5,567 bases of DNA from Dialister sp. UBA734 (GTDB lineage Bacteria; Bacillota; Negativicutes; Veillonellales; Dialisteraceae), in contig DBLC01000069.1 of the NCBI GenBank assembly GCA_002297935.1, positions 1 to 5,567 on the forward strand. The letters run 5' to 3'. Below, piece after piece: positions 1 through 5,515 of this stretch. The notes under the pieces are model-generated. The model was not told the DNA's origin. It made no database searches and worked only from the letters and a program-made list of their open reading frames with translations. Position 1 is the stretch's first letter. Each line of letters starts with the position of its first letter. Position numbers and translations under genes: made by a program.

Positions 1-16
1 TTAACTTAACAGCATT

Positions 17-46
17 GCCCCCCCCTTTCAGCGAAAGGGGGCTTTC
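17..46. terminator. GC-rich hairpin downstream of dnaJ, possible terminator
   Basis: A 9-bp perfect stem (21-29 with 33-41) closes a 3-base loop AGC, and the arm begins in a run of eight C. On the dnaJ coding strand the stem is not followed by a T run. On the plus strand it is followed only by CTTTCC. It could end the operon transcript, end a convergent transcript from beyond the left edge, or act as a 3' stabilising hairpin. CTTTC at 42-46 can also pair with GAAAG at 33-37, giving a competing fold. The position, about 75-100 bases after the dnaJ stop, suits an operon end, but the weak T tract keeps confidence low. Confidence 0.4.
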
Positions 47-94
47 CGCTAGTGCAAATCCCGCTACAGAAGCCCTAGGGCCTAATCCCTAGCT

Positions 95-118
95 ACCAGT
101 CACGAGTCACCAGTCACC
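95..118. repeat. Heptameric intergenic repeat, single arm after dnaJ
   Basis: This arm is made of AGTCAC-type units (the reverse complement of GTGACT plus one base) and ends 4 bases before the dnaJ stop codon. Bases 95-117 are a perfect 23-bp inverted match to 1326-1348, on the other side of dnaJ. No opposite arm lies beside it, so unlike the copies inside the operon it cannot fold locally into the same hairpin. The short palindrome-rich stretch just left of it (72-92, with CCCTAGGG and a CTAGGG/CCCTAG pair) is separate sequence. Confidence 0.85.
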
Positions 119-122
119 AAAA

Positions 123-1298
123 TCACATAAACTTATCAATGATCTTATCGAGCCAGGAGCTCTTGCCTTTGTACTGGGCACAATTTTCGCCCATCTGATG
201 CGCGTAATTGAGAAGCGCTTCTTTCTGTTCTTCTTTGAGTCGTTTCGGTACTACCACGCGAACTTCTACATAGAGGTTACCCTTACGGCTGGACTGCAGG
301 TGAGGCATACCTTCGCCGGCGATACGGAACCGAGTACCGTTCTGGGTACCTGCTGGCACTTTCAGTTCCACTTCTTTGTCCAAGGTCTTCACTTTGATAG
401 TACTTCCGAGAGCTGCGGTTGGGAAGGAAATATCCACGGTGCGATACAGGTCATCGCCATCTCTTTCAAAGTCCGGATCATCTTTAACGTAAATATATAC
501 GTAGAGATCCCCCTTCGGTCCGCCTCGTTTTCCTGGTTCCCCTTCCCCAGAGACACGCATCCGGACGCCCGTATCTGCACCGGCCGGTACATTGACTTCG
601 ATGGTCTTCTGCTTTCTGACGGTGCCCGTGCCATGGCACTGGTTACATTTATTTTTGATAATCTTGCCGGTCCCCTGGCAACGCTGACAGGTGATGATAT
701 TCACCATCTGACCAAACGGACCATTTCTCACCACCCGCTGCTGGCCGGTACCGTGGCAATCTGGGCAGGTATCTACGGAAGATCCTGGTTCTGCTCCACT
801 GCCATGACAATGGTCACAGGTATCATTCTTTGTAACGGTGAATTTCTTCTTCACCCCCGTGGCTGCTTCGCGAAGGGTGATTTCCATATCATACCGAAGG
901 TCAGCCCCCTGTTCTGGACCGTTGCTGCGCCGACGGCTGCCACCGGTGAACATGTCGAAAATATCGCCCATGTCAAATCCGCCGAAACCACCTTGTCCAC
1001 CAAAGCCACCGAAACCGCCCTGACCGAATCCACCAAAACCGCCGGCGCCGCCACCGCTGGCTGCCTGGGTAAAGGCATCATGTCCCAACTGGTCATACTG
1101 GGCTCTCTTATCCGCATCGGACAGGACATGGTACGCTTCATTGACTTCCTTGAACTTTTCTTCTGCCGCTTTGGGATTGTCTTTATTCAAATCCGGATGG
1201 TACTTGCGGGCCAGTTTGCGGTAGGCTCTCTTGATATCATCCTCTGTGGCGTTTTTACTGACGCCCAGGACGTCATAATAATCCTTGCTGTCTGCCAT
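123..1298 (-). CDS. dnaJ: Chaperone protein DnaJ (Hsp40, type I)
   Basis: This J-protein co-chaperone binds unfolded clients, delivers them to DnaK and stimulates DnaK ATP hydrolysis in the cytoplasm. The 391 residues show the full type I layout. The J domain (about 5-70) has the catalytic HPD at 34-36. A Gly/Phe-rich linker (about 81-118) ends in a DIFDMF motif. The zinc domain has four CxxCxGxG repeats with Cys pairs 161/164, 178/181, 204/207 and 218/221, and is followed by the substrate-binding C-terminal beta domains (about 230-350). By family knowledge the first and fourth Cys pairs hold one zinc and the middle pairs the other. The ATG follows GAGG at 1308-1311 with 9 bases between. The gene is last in the operon, 236 bases after dnaK, behind a terminator-like hairpin and paired repeat arms, so its level may be set below that of dnaK. 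Length is usual and no key residue is missing. Confidence 0.98.
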   Translation of the reverse strand: MADSKDYYDVLGVSKNATEDDIKRAYRKLARKYHPDLNKDNPKAAEEKFKEVNEAYHVLSDADKRAQYDQLGHDAFTQAASGGGAGGFGGFGQGGFGGFGGQGGFGGFDMGDIFDMFTGGSRRRSNGPEQGADLRYDMEITLREAATGVKKKFTVTKNDTCDHCHGSGAEPGSSVDTCPDCHGTGQQRVVRNGPFGQMVNIITCQRCQGTGKIIKNKCNQCHGTGTVRKQKTIEVNVPAGADTGVRMRVSGEGEPGKRGGPKGDLYVYIYVKDDPDFERDGDDLYRTVDISFPTAALGSTIKVKTLDKEVELKVPAGTQNGTRFRIAGEGMPHLQSSRKGNLYVEVRVVVPKRLKEEQKEALLNYAHQMGENCAQYKGKSSWLDKIIDKFM

Positions 1299-1325
1299 TT
1301 GTTATTTCCTCTTCATCTATGTATC

Positions 1326-1378
1326 GTGACTGGTGACTCGTGACTGGTGACTAGTCTAGTCACCTACCATGAGTCACC
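1326..1378. repeat. Heptameric repeat, paired inverted arms before dnaJ
   Basis: The left arm (1326-1354) is four heptads of GTGACT followed by G, C, G and A in turn. It is followed at once by a degenerate inverted arm (1357-1378). The hairpin has 8 bp (1346-1353 with 1357-1364) around a 3-base loop, then a mismatched part, then another 8 bp (1332-1339 with 1371-1378). In the mRNA this structure ends 27 bases before the dnaJ start codon, clear of its ribosome binding site. The left arm can instead pair with the copy at 1497-1517 (21 bp) or with the arm after dnaJ (23 bp). Confidence 0.85.
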
Positions 1379-1398
1379 CTTCGCTACTATGCAACGCG

Positions 1399-1453
1399 AA
1401 AAAATTCTGAAGGCTCTCGGTTCTATTCAACAGAACCTTCAGAACCTTCAGAA
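1399..1453 (-). terminator. Intrinsic terminator or attenuator between dnaK and dnaJ
   Basis: Read on the coding strand, TTCTGAAGG (1444-1436) pairs with CCTTCAGAA (1413-1405). An inner TTCT/AGAA pairing (1435-1432 with 1424-1421) closes a 7-base loop, and the stem is followed directly by six T (1404-1399). This is the layout of a Rho-independent terminator, though the outer stem is only 9 bp with four G-C pairs and carries a 7-base bulge on one side. It sits about 90 bases after the dnaK stop and 100 bases before dnaJ. No convincing promoter lies between it and dnaJ, so partial readthrough, giving less dnaJ than dnaK, is the likely outcome. Confidence 0.55.
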
Positions 1454-1457
1454 CCTT
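1431..1457. repeat. Three tandem copies of a 9-bp unit
   Basis: CAGAACCTT occurs three times head to tail without a mismatch (1431-1439, 1440-1448, 1449-1457). The repeat supplies the 5' arm of the terminator-like hairpin on the minus strand. Because it is repeated, a second register (1453-1445 with 1413-1405) pairs equally well and frees GGTTCT (1437-1432) to pair fully with AGAACC (1424-1419). Gain or loss of a copy by slippage would alter the set of folds. Confidence 0.9.
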
Positions 1458-1496
1458 TTATTACGGAATGACATGAGACGAGAACAACTCTTAACT

Positions 1497-1528
1497 ACCA
1501 GTCACGAGTCACCAGTCTACCAGTCACC
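1497..1528. repeat. Heptameric repeat arm after dnaK
   Basis: This array of inverted heptads ends 6 bases before the dnaK stop codon. One unit has an inserted TA that breaks the 7-base phase. Bases 1497-1517 are a perfect 21-bp inverted match to 1328-1348 across the attenuator region, and 1497-1512 match 3491-3506 on the far side of dnaK (16 bp). Confidence 0.85.
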
Positions 1529-1534
1529 CAAATT

Positions 1535-3412
1535 TTATTTCTTATCGTCGTCCACAACTTTGTAATCTGCATCGACTACATTGTCATCGGCTTTCTTTGC
1601 GCCAGCCTGTGGGCCCTGCTGAGGTCCCTGCTGTGCACCAGCAGCCTGTGCGGCCTGCTGGGCTTGCTGTGCCTGCTGGTACAGTTTTTCAGTCAGTTCA
1701 TGGAGCGGCTTGGTCAGAGCTTCTGCATCGGCTTTGATCTTTTCTACATCGTCGCCTTTGATGGTTTCTTTCAGTTTTGCCACGGCATCATTGACTTCTT
1801 TGACTTTGGCAGCGTCAGCTTTATCGCCCAGTTCTTTGACGGTCTTTTCAGCCTGGTAAATCAGAGCTTCTGCATTGTTCTTGGCTTCGATGCCTTCCTT
1901 ACGTTTCTTATCTTCTGCTTCATGGGCTTTGGCATCATCCTGCATTCTCTGGATTTCTTCATCGGACAGGCCAGTGGAAGAGGTGATATCAATTTTCTGT
2001 TCCTTGCCAGTACCCAGATCCTTAGCGGATACGTGAACGATACCGTTGGCATCGATATCAAAGGTTACCTGAATCTGCGGTACTCCCCGTGGAGCCGGTG
2101 GGATATCGGACAGTTCGAAACGGCCCAGGGTCTTGTTATCAGCAGCCATCGGACGTTCGCCCTGGAGAACATGAATATCTACAGAAGGCTGGTTATCTGC
2201 AGCGGTGGAGAATACCTGAGACTTAGAAGTCGGGATGGTGGTATTTCTCTTAATCATCGTGGTGAATACGCCACCCAGGGTTTCAATGCCCAGAGACAGT
2301 GGAGTAACATCCAGAAGCAGTACGTCTTTGACTTCCCCTTTGAGGACGCCGGCCTGAATAGCCGCACCTACGGCAACGGATTCATCAGGGTTAACACCCT
2401 TGGATGGTTCTTTACCAAATTTATTCTTAATCAAAGTCTGGACAGCCGGGATACGGGAAGAACCGCCGACCAGGAGGACTTTGTCGATATCATTGATGGT
2501 AACGCCAGCATCTTTCATAGCCAGATCGATTGGTTCTACCGTAGCCTGTACCAGGTCTTCGGTGATTCTATCAAATTCAGCACGGGTCAGAGTAGCATCG
2601 AAGTGAACTGGCATACCATTGGAATCGATGGTGATGAATGGCAGGTTGATATCGGTGGACATCACAGAAGACAGTTCAATCTTTGCTTTTTCACCGGCTT
2701 CTTTCAGTCTCTGGTTGGTCATCGGGTCACGTTTCAGTTCAAAGCCATTCTGTTCTTTGAATTTTGCAGCAATCCAGTCCATAACGCGAGCATCGAAATC
2801 ATCGCCGCCCAGATGACCGTTACCATTGGAAGCTTCTACTTCAAATACGCCATCAGCCAGGTTCAGGATAGATACATCGAATGTGCCGCCGCCCAGGTCG
2901 TATACCAGGAAACGATGTTCTTTGCCGTCTTTAATCTTGTCCAAGCCATATGCCAAGGAAGATGCAGTTGGTTCGTTGATGATACGAAGAACGTTCAGTC
3001 CAGCGATCTTACCAGCATCTTTGGTAGCCTGACGCTGAGCGTCTGTGAAATAAGCCGGGCAGGTGATAACTGCATCATTGACTTTTTCGCCCAAGTAAGC
3101 TTCTGCATCAACTTTCAGTTTCTGCAGAATCATAGCGGAAATTTCCTGTGGGGTGTAGGATTTGTCATCAATGGTGACTTTGTAATCGCTGCCCATGTGA
3201 CGTTTAATGGAAACGATGGTGCGGTGCGGGTTGGACACAGCCTGACGTTTTGCCAACTGGCCGACCAGTCTTTCACCAGTCTTGGAGAAACCAACTACAG
3301 AAGGAGTCAGACGAGAACCTTCGGCGTTCGGAATAACCACTGGTTCGCCGCCTTCCATGACAGCTACAACAGAGTTTGTAGTACCCAAATCAATACCAAT
3401 TACTTTAGACAT
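1535..3412 (-). CDS. dnaK: Chaperone protein DnaK (Hsp70)
   Basis: This ATP-driven chaperone binds and releases hydrophobic peptide segments of client proteins in the cytoplasm, helped by the DnaJ and GrpE encoded beside it. The 625 residues cover the whole family architecture. The nucleotide-binding domain has phosphate-1 motif IDLGTTNS at 7-14, phosphate-2 motif YDLGGGTFDV at 171-180 and adenosine motif VGGSSRIP at 315-322. The hydrophobic interdomain linker VLLLDVTPLSLGIE is at 364-377. The beta substrate-binding domain (about 380-500) and helical lid (about 500-580) follow. The Gln/Ala-rich flexible tail ends in the DDNVVDADYKVVDDDKK type common in DnaK. The segment after SIKRHMG (68-74) lacks the insertion of proteobacterial DnaK, which points to a Gram-positive lineage. 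Cys118 appears to be the only cysteine. The ATG follows AAAGGAAG (3421-3428) at a normal distance. There is no CIRCE or clear promoter of its own, so it depends on the hrcA promoter. Confidence 0.99.
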   Translation of the reverse strand: MSKVIGIDLGTTNSVVAVMEGGEPVVIPNAEGSRLTPSVVGFSKTGERLVGQLAKRQAVSNPHRTIVSIKRHMGSDYKVTIDDKSYTPQEISAMILQKLKVDAEAYLGEKVNDAVITCPAYFTDAQRQATKDAGKIAGLNVLRIINEPTASSLAYGLDKIKDGKEHRFLVYDLGGGTFDVSILNLADGVFEVEASNGNGHLGGDDFDARVMDWIAAKFKEQNGFELKRDPMTNQRLKEAGEKAKIELSSVMSTDINLPFITIDSNGMPVHFDATLTRAEFDRITEDLVQATVEPIDLAMKDAGVTINDIDKVLLVGGSSRIPAVQTLIKNKFGKEPSKGVNPDESVAVGAAIQAGVLKGEVKDVLLLDVTPLSLGIETLGGVFTTMIKRNTTIPTSKSQVFSTAADNQPSVDIHVLQGERPMAADNKTLGRFELSDIPPAPRGVPQIQVTFDIDANGIVHVSAKDLGTGKEQKIDITSSTGLSDEEIQRMQDDAKAHEAEDKKRKEGIEAKNNAEALIYQAEKTVKELGDKADAAKVKEVNDAVAKLKETIKGDDVEKIKADAEALTKPLHELTEKLYQQAQQAQQAAQAAGAQQGPQQGPQAGAKKADDNVVDADYKVVDDDKK

Positions 3413-3482
3413 TGTAAATTCTTCCTTTCTTTGTTGTGATCTACATTTTCATCTATATCATTATCATTTTGGTAAATATCTT

Positions 3483-3554
3483 GGTGACTAGTGACTCGTG
3501 ACTGGTGACTAGGAAAATAAACTCCCAGTCACGAGTCACCAGCCTACCAGTCAC
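3483..3554. repeat. Heptameric repeat hairpin between grpE and dnaK
   Basis: The left arm (3483-3512) and right arm (3524-3554) include a perfect 15-bp stem, 3491-3505 with 3525-3539, around a 19-base A/T-rich loop. This is the cleanest local hairpin of the family here. It lies 45 bases after the grpE stop and 70 bases before the dnaK start. No T run follows it on the coding strand, so it does not look like a terminator. A role in RNA processing or stability is possible but unproven. The rest of this 187-base spacer shows only the dnaK ribosome binding site. Confidence 0.88.
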
Positions 3555-3599
3555 TGATACTTGTAAACCTATATATTTCGGTATGTTATCCAAAGATTG

Positions 3600-4211
3600 T
3601 TAACCGTTCTTCACCACCTGCACCTTAGCCGGGCGAAGCACTTCATCTTTGTACAAATAACCTTTCTGGAAGACCATGGCAATGGTTTCATCATCCAATT
3701 CGTCAGATTCCACCATCATGACGGCTTCATGGAAATGAGGATCAAAGGTCTTTCCTTTGGATTCGATTTCCTTGACACCAAAGTCATCCATGATTTTCAC
3801 CAGCTGTTTCTGCAGCAGTTCAAAACCTTTCAGATACGCCGCATCGACATTTTCTTTTTGCATATGGGTCAGTGCCAAATCGAAATTGTCCAGCACGGGC
3901 AGGAACTTTTTCAATGTATCAGCAGTATGGGTATCAGCTGCTTTGGCTTCTGCTTCCCTGGTGCGGCGGCGGAAATTATCGAAATCTGCCTGGAGCCGTA
4001 CGTACTGGGAAAGGGCGGTAGCCAATTTCGCTTCTGCGGCTTCTGCCTTGTTCTTGGCTTCTTCCGCTTCTTTCTTCGCATCAGCCACCTGCTTGGTCAG
4101 GAATTCCACCTGCCCAGAAAGTTCTTCTGCGGTAGGTTTCGGCATTTCCTTTTCTACGTCCTTCTTATCTTTCGGTTCTTCGGCATTGACTTTCTTCTTA
4201 TCTTCTTTCAT
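3600..4211 (-). CDS. grpE: GrpE nucleotide exchange factor
   Basis: GrpE works as a dimer that opens the DnaK nucleotide-binding domain and releases ADP, resetting the chaperone cycle; in this family it also acts as a thermosensor. The 203-residue protein has a Lys/Glu-rich disordered N terminus (1-30) and a long Ala/Glu/Lys coiled coil (about 30-90) that contains the conserved DFDNFRRR at 76-83. A helical bundle with LPVLDNFDLAL (104-114) follows, and then the C-terminal beta wing. The wing has FDPHFHEAVM at 156-165 and the usual ending around GYLYKDEVLRPAKV (184-197). The length is normal. The ATG follows an ideal AAGGAGG (4219-4225) at 7 bases, the strongest Shine-Dalgarno site in the window. 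The gene lies 103 bases after hrcA, with a repeat hairpin in that gap. Confidence 0.98.
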   Translation of the reverse strand: MKEDKKKVNAEEPKDKKDVEKEMPKPTAEELSGQVEFLTKQVADAKKEAEEAKNKAEAAEAKLATALSQYVRLQADFDNFRRRTREAEAKAADTHTADTLKKFLPVLDNFDLALTHMQKENVDAAYLKGFELLQKQLVKIMDDFGVKEIESKGKTFDPHFHEAVMMVESDELDDETIAMVFQKGYLYKDEVLRPAKVQVVKNG

Positions 4212-4228
4212 CCAAGAGCCTCCTTACT

Positions 4229-4307
4229 AATGAGTAGCTAGTGACTCGTGACTGGTGACTAGGAAAATTCGGCCTTCCCAGTCACTAGTCACCAGTCTAC
4301 CAGTCAC
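4229..4307. repeat. Heptameric repeat hairpin between hrcA and grpE
   Basis: A left arm of three heptads (4241-4261) and a right arm (4278-4307) pair over 15 positions with one mismatch (4241-4255 with 4278-4292), around a 22-base loop. The right arm ends 7 bases before the hrcA stop. The left arm is preceded by AATGAGT and AGCTA (4229-4240). AATGAGT is a unit of the other heptad family seen upstream of hrcA (5530-5536), so this copy looks like a junction of both families. It ends just short of the grpE ribosome binding site. Confidence 0.85.
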
Positions 4308-4314
4308 TACAATT

Positions 4315-5373
4315 CTATTTCTTAAGTAATGTATCTAATCTTTGCTGCATAAAATGCATCATACCGATAATCTTGCTGTACTGCATACGAGTCGGTCCCA
4401 CCACAGCCACGGAACCGATGACGCGACCGCCGGATGTGAATTGAGCTCTCACAATGGACAAATCAGAGAAAGATTTCAACTGATTTTCTGTCCCAATGTG
4501 CACCGCAATGGGCTGGTCGGAACTGGATAGAAGCATGCTGGCAAGCATGTCTCTTTGTTCCAGCATCTGCAGGATATCCTGCATGCGTTCCACGCTTTTG
4601 AATTCCGGCTGCTCGATCAACTGGGATGCCCCACCGGAATATACTTCCGTCTGCGGCGTCAGTGCTTTTTGCAGCGCCTGGAAAATATGCATGTACGGCG
4701 ACAAATCTTTTTCTATTTCCTTTTGGAAGGAAAGAATCAATTCTTCATTCAAGCCGTCAATGTTTCGGCCGTGCAGGAAATGATTGAGCTTATCCGCCAA
4801 GAGCTGCATCTCATCAAAGGACGAACCCTGGGGAATGGTGATTACCGCATTGGACACATCGCCCTGGTCGGTCACCACCAGCAAGATGGCTCTGTTGTCT
4901 GCTAGCGGTAGGAAACGGATGTAATTGAATCGCTTCTGATTTTCCGCTGAAGCAGCCACTGACAACGTATGGGTCAAAGCCGCTACCGCTTTTGCCATAT
5001 TTCTAAAAATCTCATCCACCTTGCTGACATGATCCATCAGCATATGGTCAATCATCGTTTTTTCATCATTAGAAATAGGCACTGGCTGCATGAGCCAATC
5101 TACATAGAAGCGATATCCTTTGATGGATGGAACGCGACCTGCTGAGGTATGGGGCTGTTCCAAATACCCTTCATCTTCCAAATCCTGCATTTCATTGCGG
5201 ATGGTCGCACTGGATACGCCCAAATCATACTTTTTGGCAATGGTACGAGAGCCTACCGGTTCGGCTGTATCGGCATAATCCTGCACCACAGCCCAAAGAA
5301 TTTTCCGTTTTCTTTCATTCAGTTCATTGACACCGCACGGGATGTCGTCATATCGATTGATTTTTCGTGCCAT
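4315..5373 (-). CDS. hrcA: Heat-inducible transcription repressor HrcA
   Basis: HrcA represses class I heat-shock operons by binding CIRCE; in the family it needs GroEL to stay active and loses grip under heat stress. The 352 residues contain the N-terminal winged helix-turn-helix (about 18-95). It includes EPVGSRTIA at 38-46, the recognition-helix sequence SSATIRNEM at 54-62 and the wing HTSAGRVPS at 75-83 followed by GYRFYVDWL. A dimerisation/GAF-like middle and the conserved C-terminal stretch GGRVIGSVAVVGPTRMQYS (315-333) follow. The start is the ATG at 5373, preceded by GGTGAT (5383-5378). An in-frame GTG at 5397 would add eight residues but lies inside CIRCE and has no ribosome binding site. 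HrcA is first in the operon and thus represses itself and the chaperone genes after it. About 20 residues precede the conserved LNERKRKIL, slightly more than in many HrcA proteins. Confidence 0.97.
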   Translation of the reverse strand: MARKINRYDDIPCGVNELNERKRKILWAVVQDYADTAEPVGSRTIAKKYDLGVSSATIRNEMQDLEDEGYLEQPHTSAGRVPSIKGYRFYVDWLMQPVPISNDEKTMIDHMLMDHVSKVDEIFRNMAKAVAALTHTLSVAASAENQKRFNYIRFLPLADNRAILLVVTDQGDVSNAVITIPQGSSFDEMQLLADKLNHFLHGRNIDGLNEELILSFQKEIEKDLSPYMHIFQALQKALTPQTEVYSGGASQLIEQPEFKSVERMQDILQMLEQRDMLASMLLSSSDQPIAVHIGTENQLKSFSDLSIVRAQFTSGGRVIGSVAVVGPTRMQYSKIIGMMHFMQQRLDTLLKK

Positions 5374-5377
5374 ATGT

Positions 5378-5385
5378 ATCACCCT
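5378..5385 (-). promoter_or_regulatory. Ribosome binding site of hrcA
   Basis: AGGGTGAT ends 4 bases before the ATG at 5373. Its GGTGAT part matches the 3' portion of the extended Shine-Dalgarno consensus AAGGAGGTGAT, for which such close spacing is normal. It supports the ATG over the upstream in-frame GTG at 5397, which has CIRCE sequence on both sides. Confidence 0.7.
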
Positions 5386-5390
5386 ATTTA

Positions 5391-5417
5391 TTAGCACTCA
5401 CCATTTTCGAGTGCTAA
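5391..5417 (-). promoter_or_regulatory. CIRCE operator (HrcA binding site)
   Basis: The inverted repeat TTAGCACTC, 9 spacer bases, GAGTGCTAA matches the CIRCE consensus exactly in both arms. It lies in the 5' leader, a few bases after the expected transcription start and 17 bases before the hrcA ATG. HrcA bound here would block transcription of the whole operon. No second CIRCE was found before grpE, dnaK or dnaJ. Confidence 0.98.
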
Positions 5418-5428
5418 CTTACGATATT

Positions 5429-5457
5429 AGAATAGCATTCAGAAGATAGAATGTCAA
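5429..5457 (-). promoter_or_regulatory. Sigma-A promoter of the hrcA operon
   Basis: A perfect -35 TTGACA (5457-5452), a 17-base spacer and -10 TATTCT (5434-5429, four of six matches to TATAAT) stand directly upstream of CIRCE. Transcription should begin near 5421-5423, placing the operator within the first bases of the RNA. This is the usual arrangement for HrcA/CIRCE control by a housekeeping sigma factor, where heat induction comes from loss of repression. Confidence 0.92.
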
Positions 5458-5476
5458 GGGGGATTTGGGGAAATTC

Positions 5477-5498
5477 GGTGACTGGTGACTGGTAACTA
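5477..5498. repeat. Heptameric repeat arm upstream of the hrcA promoter
   Basis: Two exact GTGACTG heptads (5478-5491) and a degenerate one, GTAACTA (5492-5498), stand about 20 bases upstream of the -35 box. This copy is outside the transcript from the promoter described here, so any role it has would be at the DNA level or in a transcript from further upstream. It is a single arm with no inverted partner nearby. Its match to the arm after hrcA is short, about 9 bp. Confidence 0.75.
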
Positions 5499-5515
5499 AT
5501 CATTGATTCGTTTGG

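Noticed and set aside
198..1343. A 381-residue open frame on the plus strand opposite dnaJ
   Set aside because: It is complementary to a clear, complete dnaJ and its translation shows no recognisable domain. It runs on into the repeat region, as expected for a chance frame.
1299..1398. Separate promoter for dnaJ after the attenuator
   Set aside because: TTGCAT near 1391-1396 resembles a -35 box, but no acceptable -10 follows at the right distance; most of the stretch is repeat sequence.
1326..1528. CRISPR array
   Set aside because: The repeats are 7-bp units lying head to tail with no unique spacers of constant length, occur in both orientations, and no cas gene is present.
1326..1528. Miniature transposable element (MITE) bounded by the 21-bp inverted repeat
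   Set aside because: No flanking target-site duplication is visible, and the same arms occur singly elsewhere in the operon, which fits a dispersed spacer repeat better than one inserted element.
1347..1565. Small 72-residue plus-strand gene in the dnaK-dnaJ spacer
   Set aside because: It starts inside the heptad repeats, runs through the terminator-like hairpin and enters the 3' end of dnaK. It has no ribosome binding site and a repeat-derived composition.
1664..3439. A 591-residue open frame on the plus strand opposite dnaK
   Set aside because: It is the antisense shadow of dnaK. Long open frames opposite dnaK are a known artefact of its codon use and have been misannotated in databases as NAD-specific glutamate dehydrogenase. 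The Phe/Gly/Ser-rich translation has no domain of its own and no ribosome binding site.
3555..3599. Separate dnaK promoter in the A/T-rich stretch after grpE (TATATA on the minus strand)
   Set aside because: No -35 box lies 16-18 bases upstream of the TATATA; the nearest candidate is about 13 bases away. No CIRCE accompanies it.
5374..5397. Upstream GTG start for hrcA adding eight residues
   Set aside because: The GTG is part of the CIRCE arm and has no Shine-Dalgarno site, and the extra residues are not conserved HrcA sequence. The ATG at 5373 has a fitting ribosome binding site.
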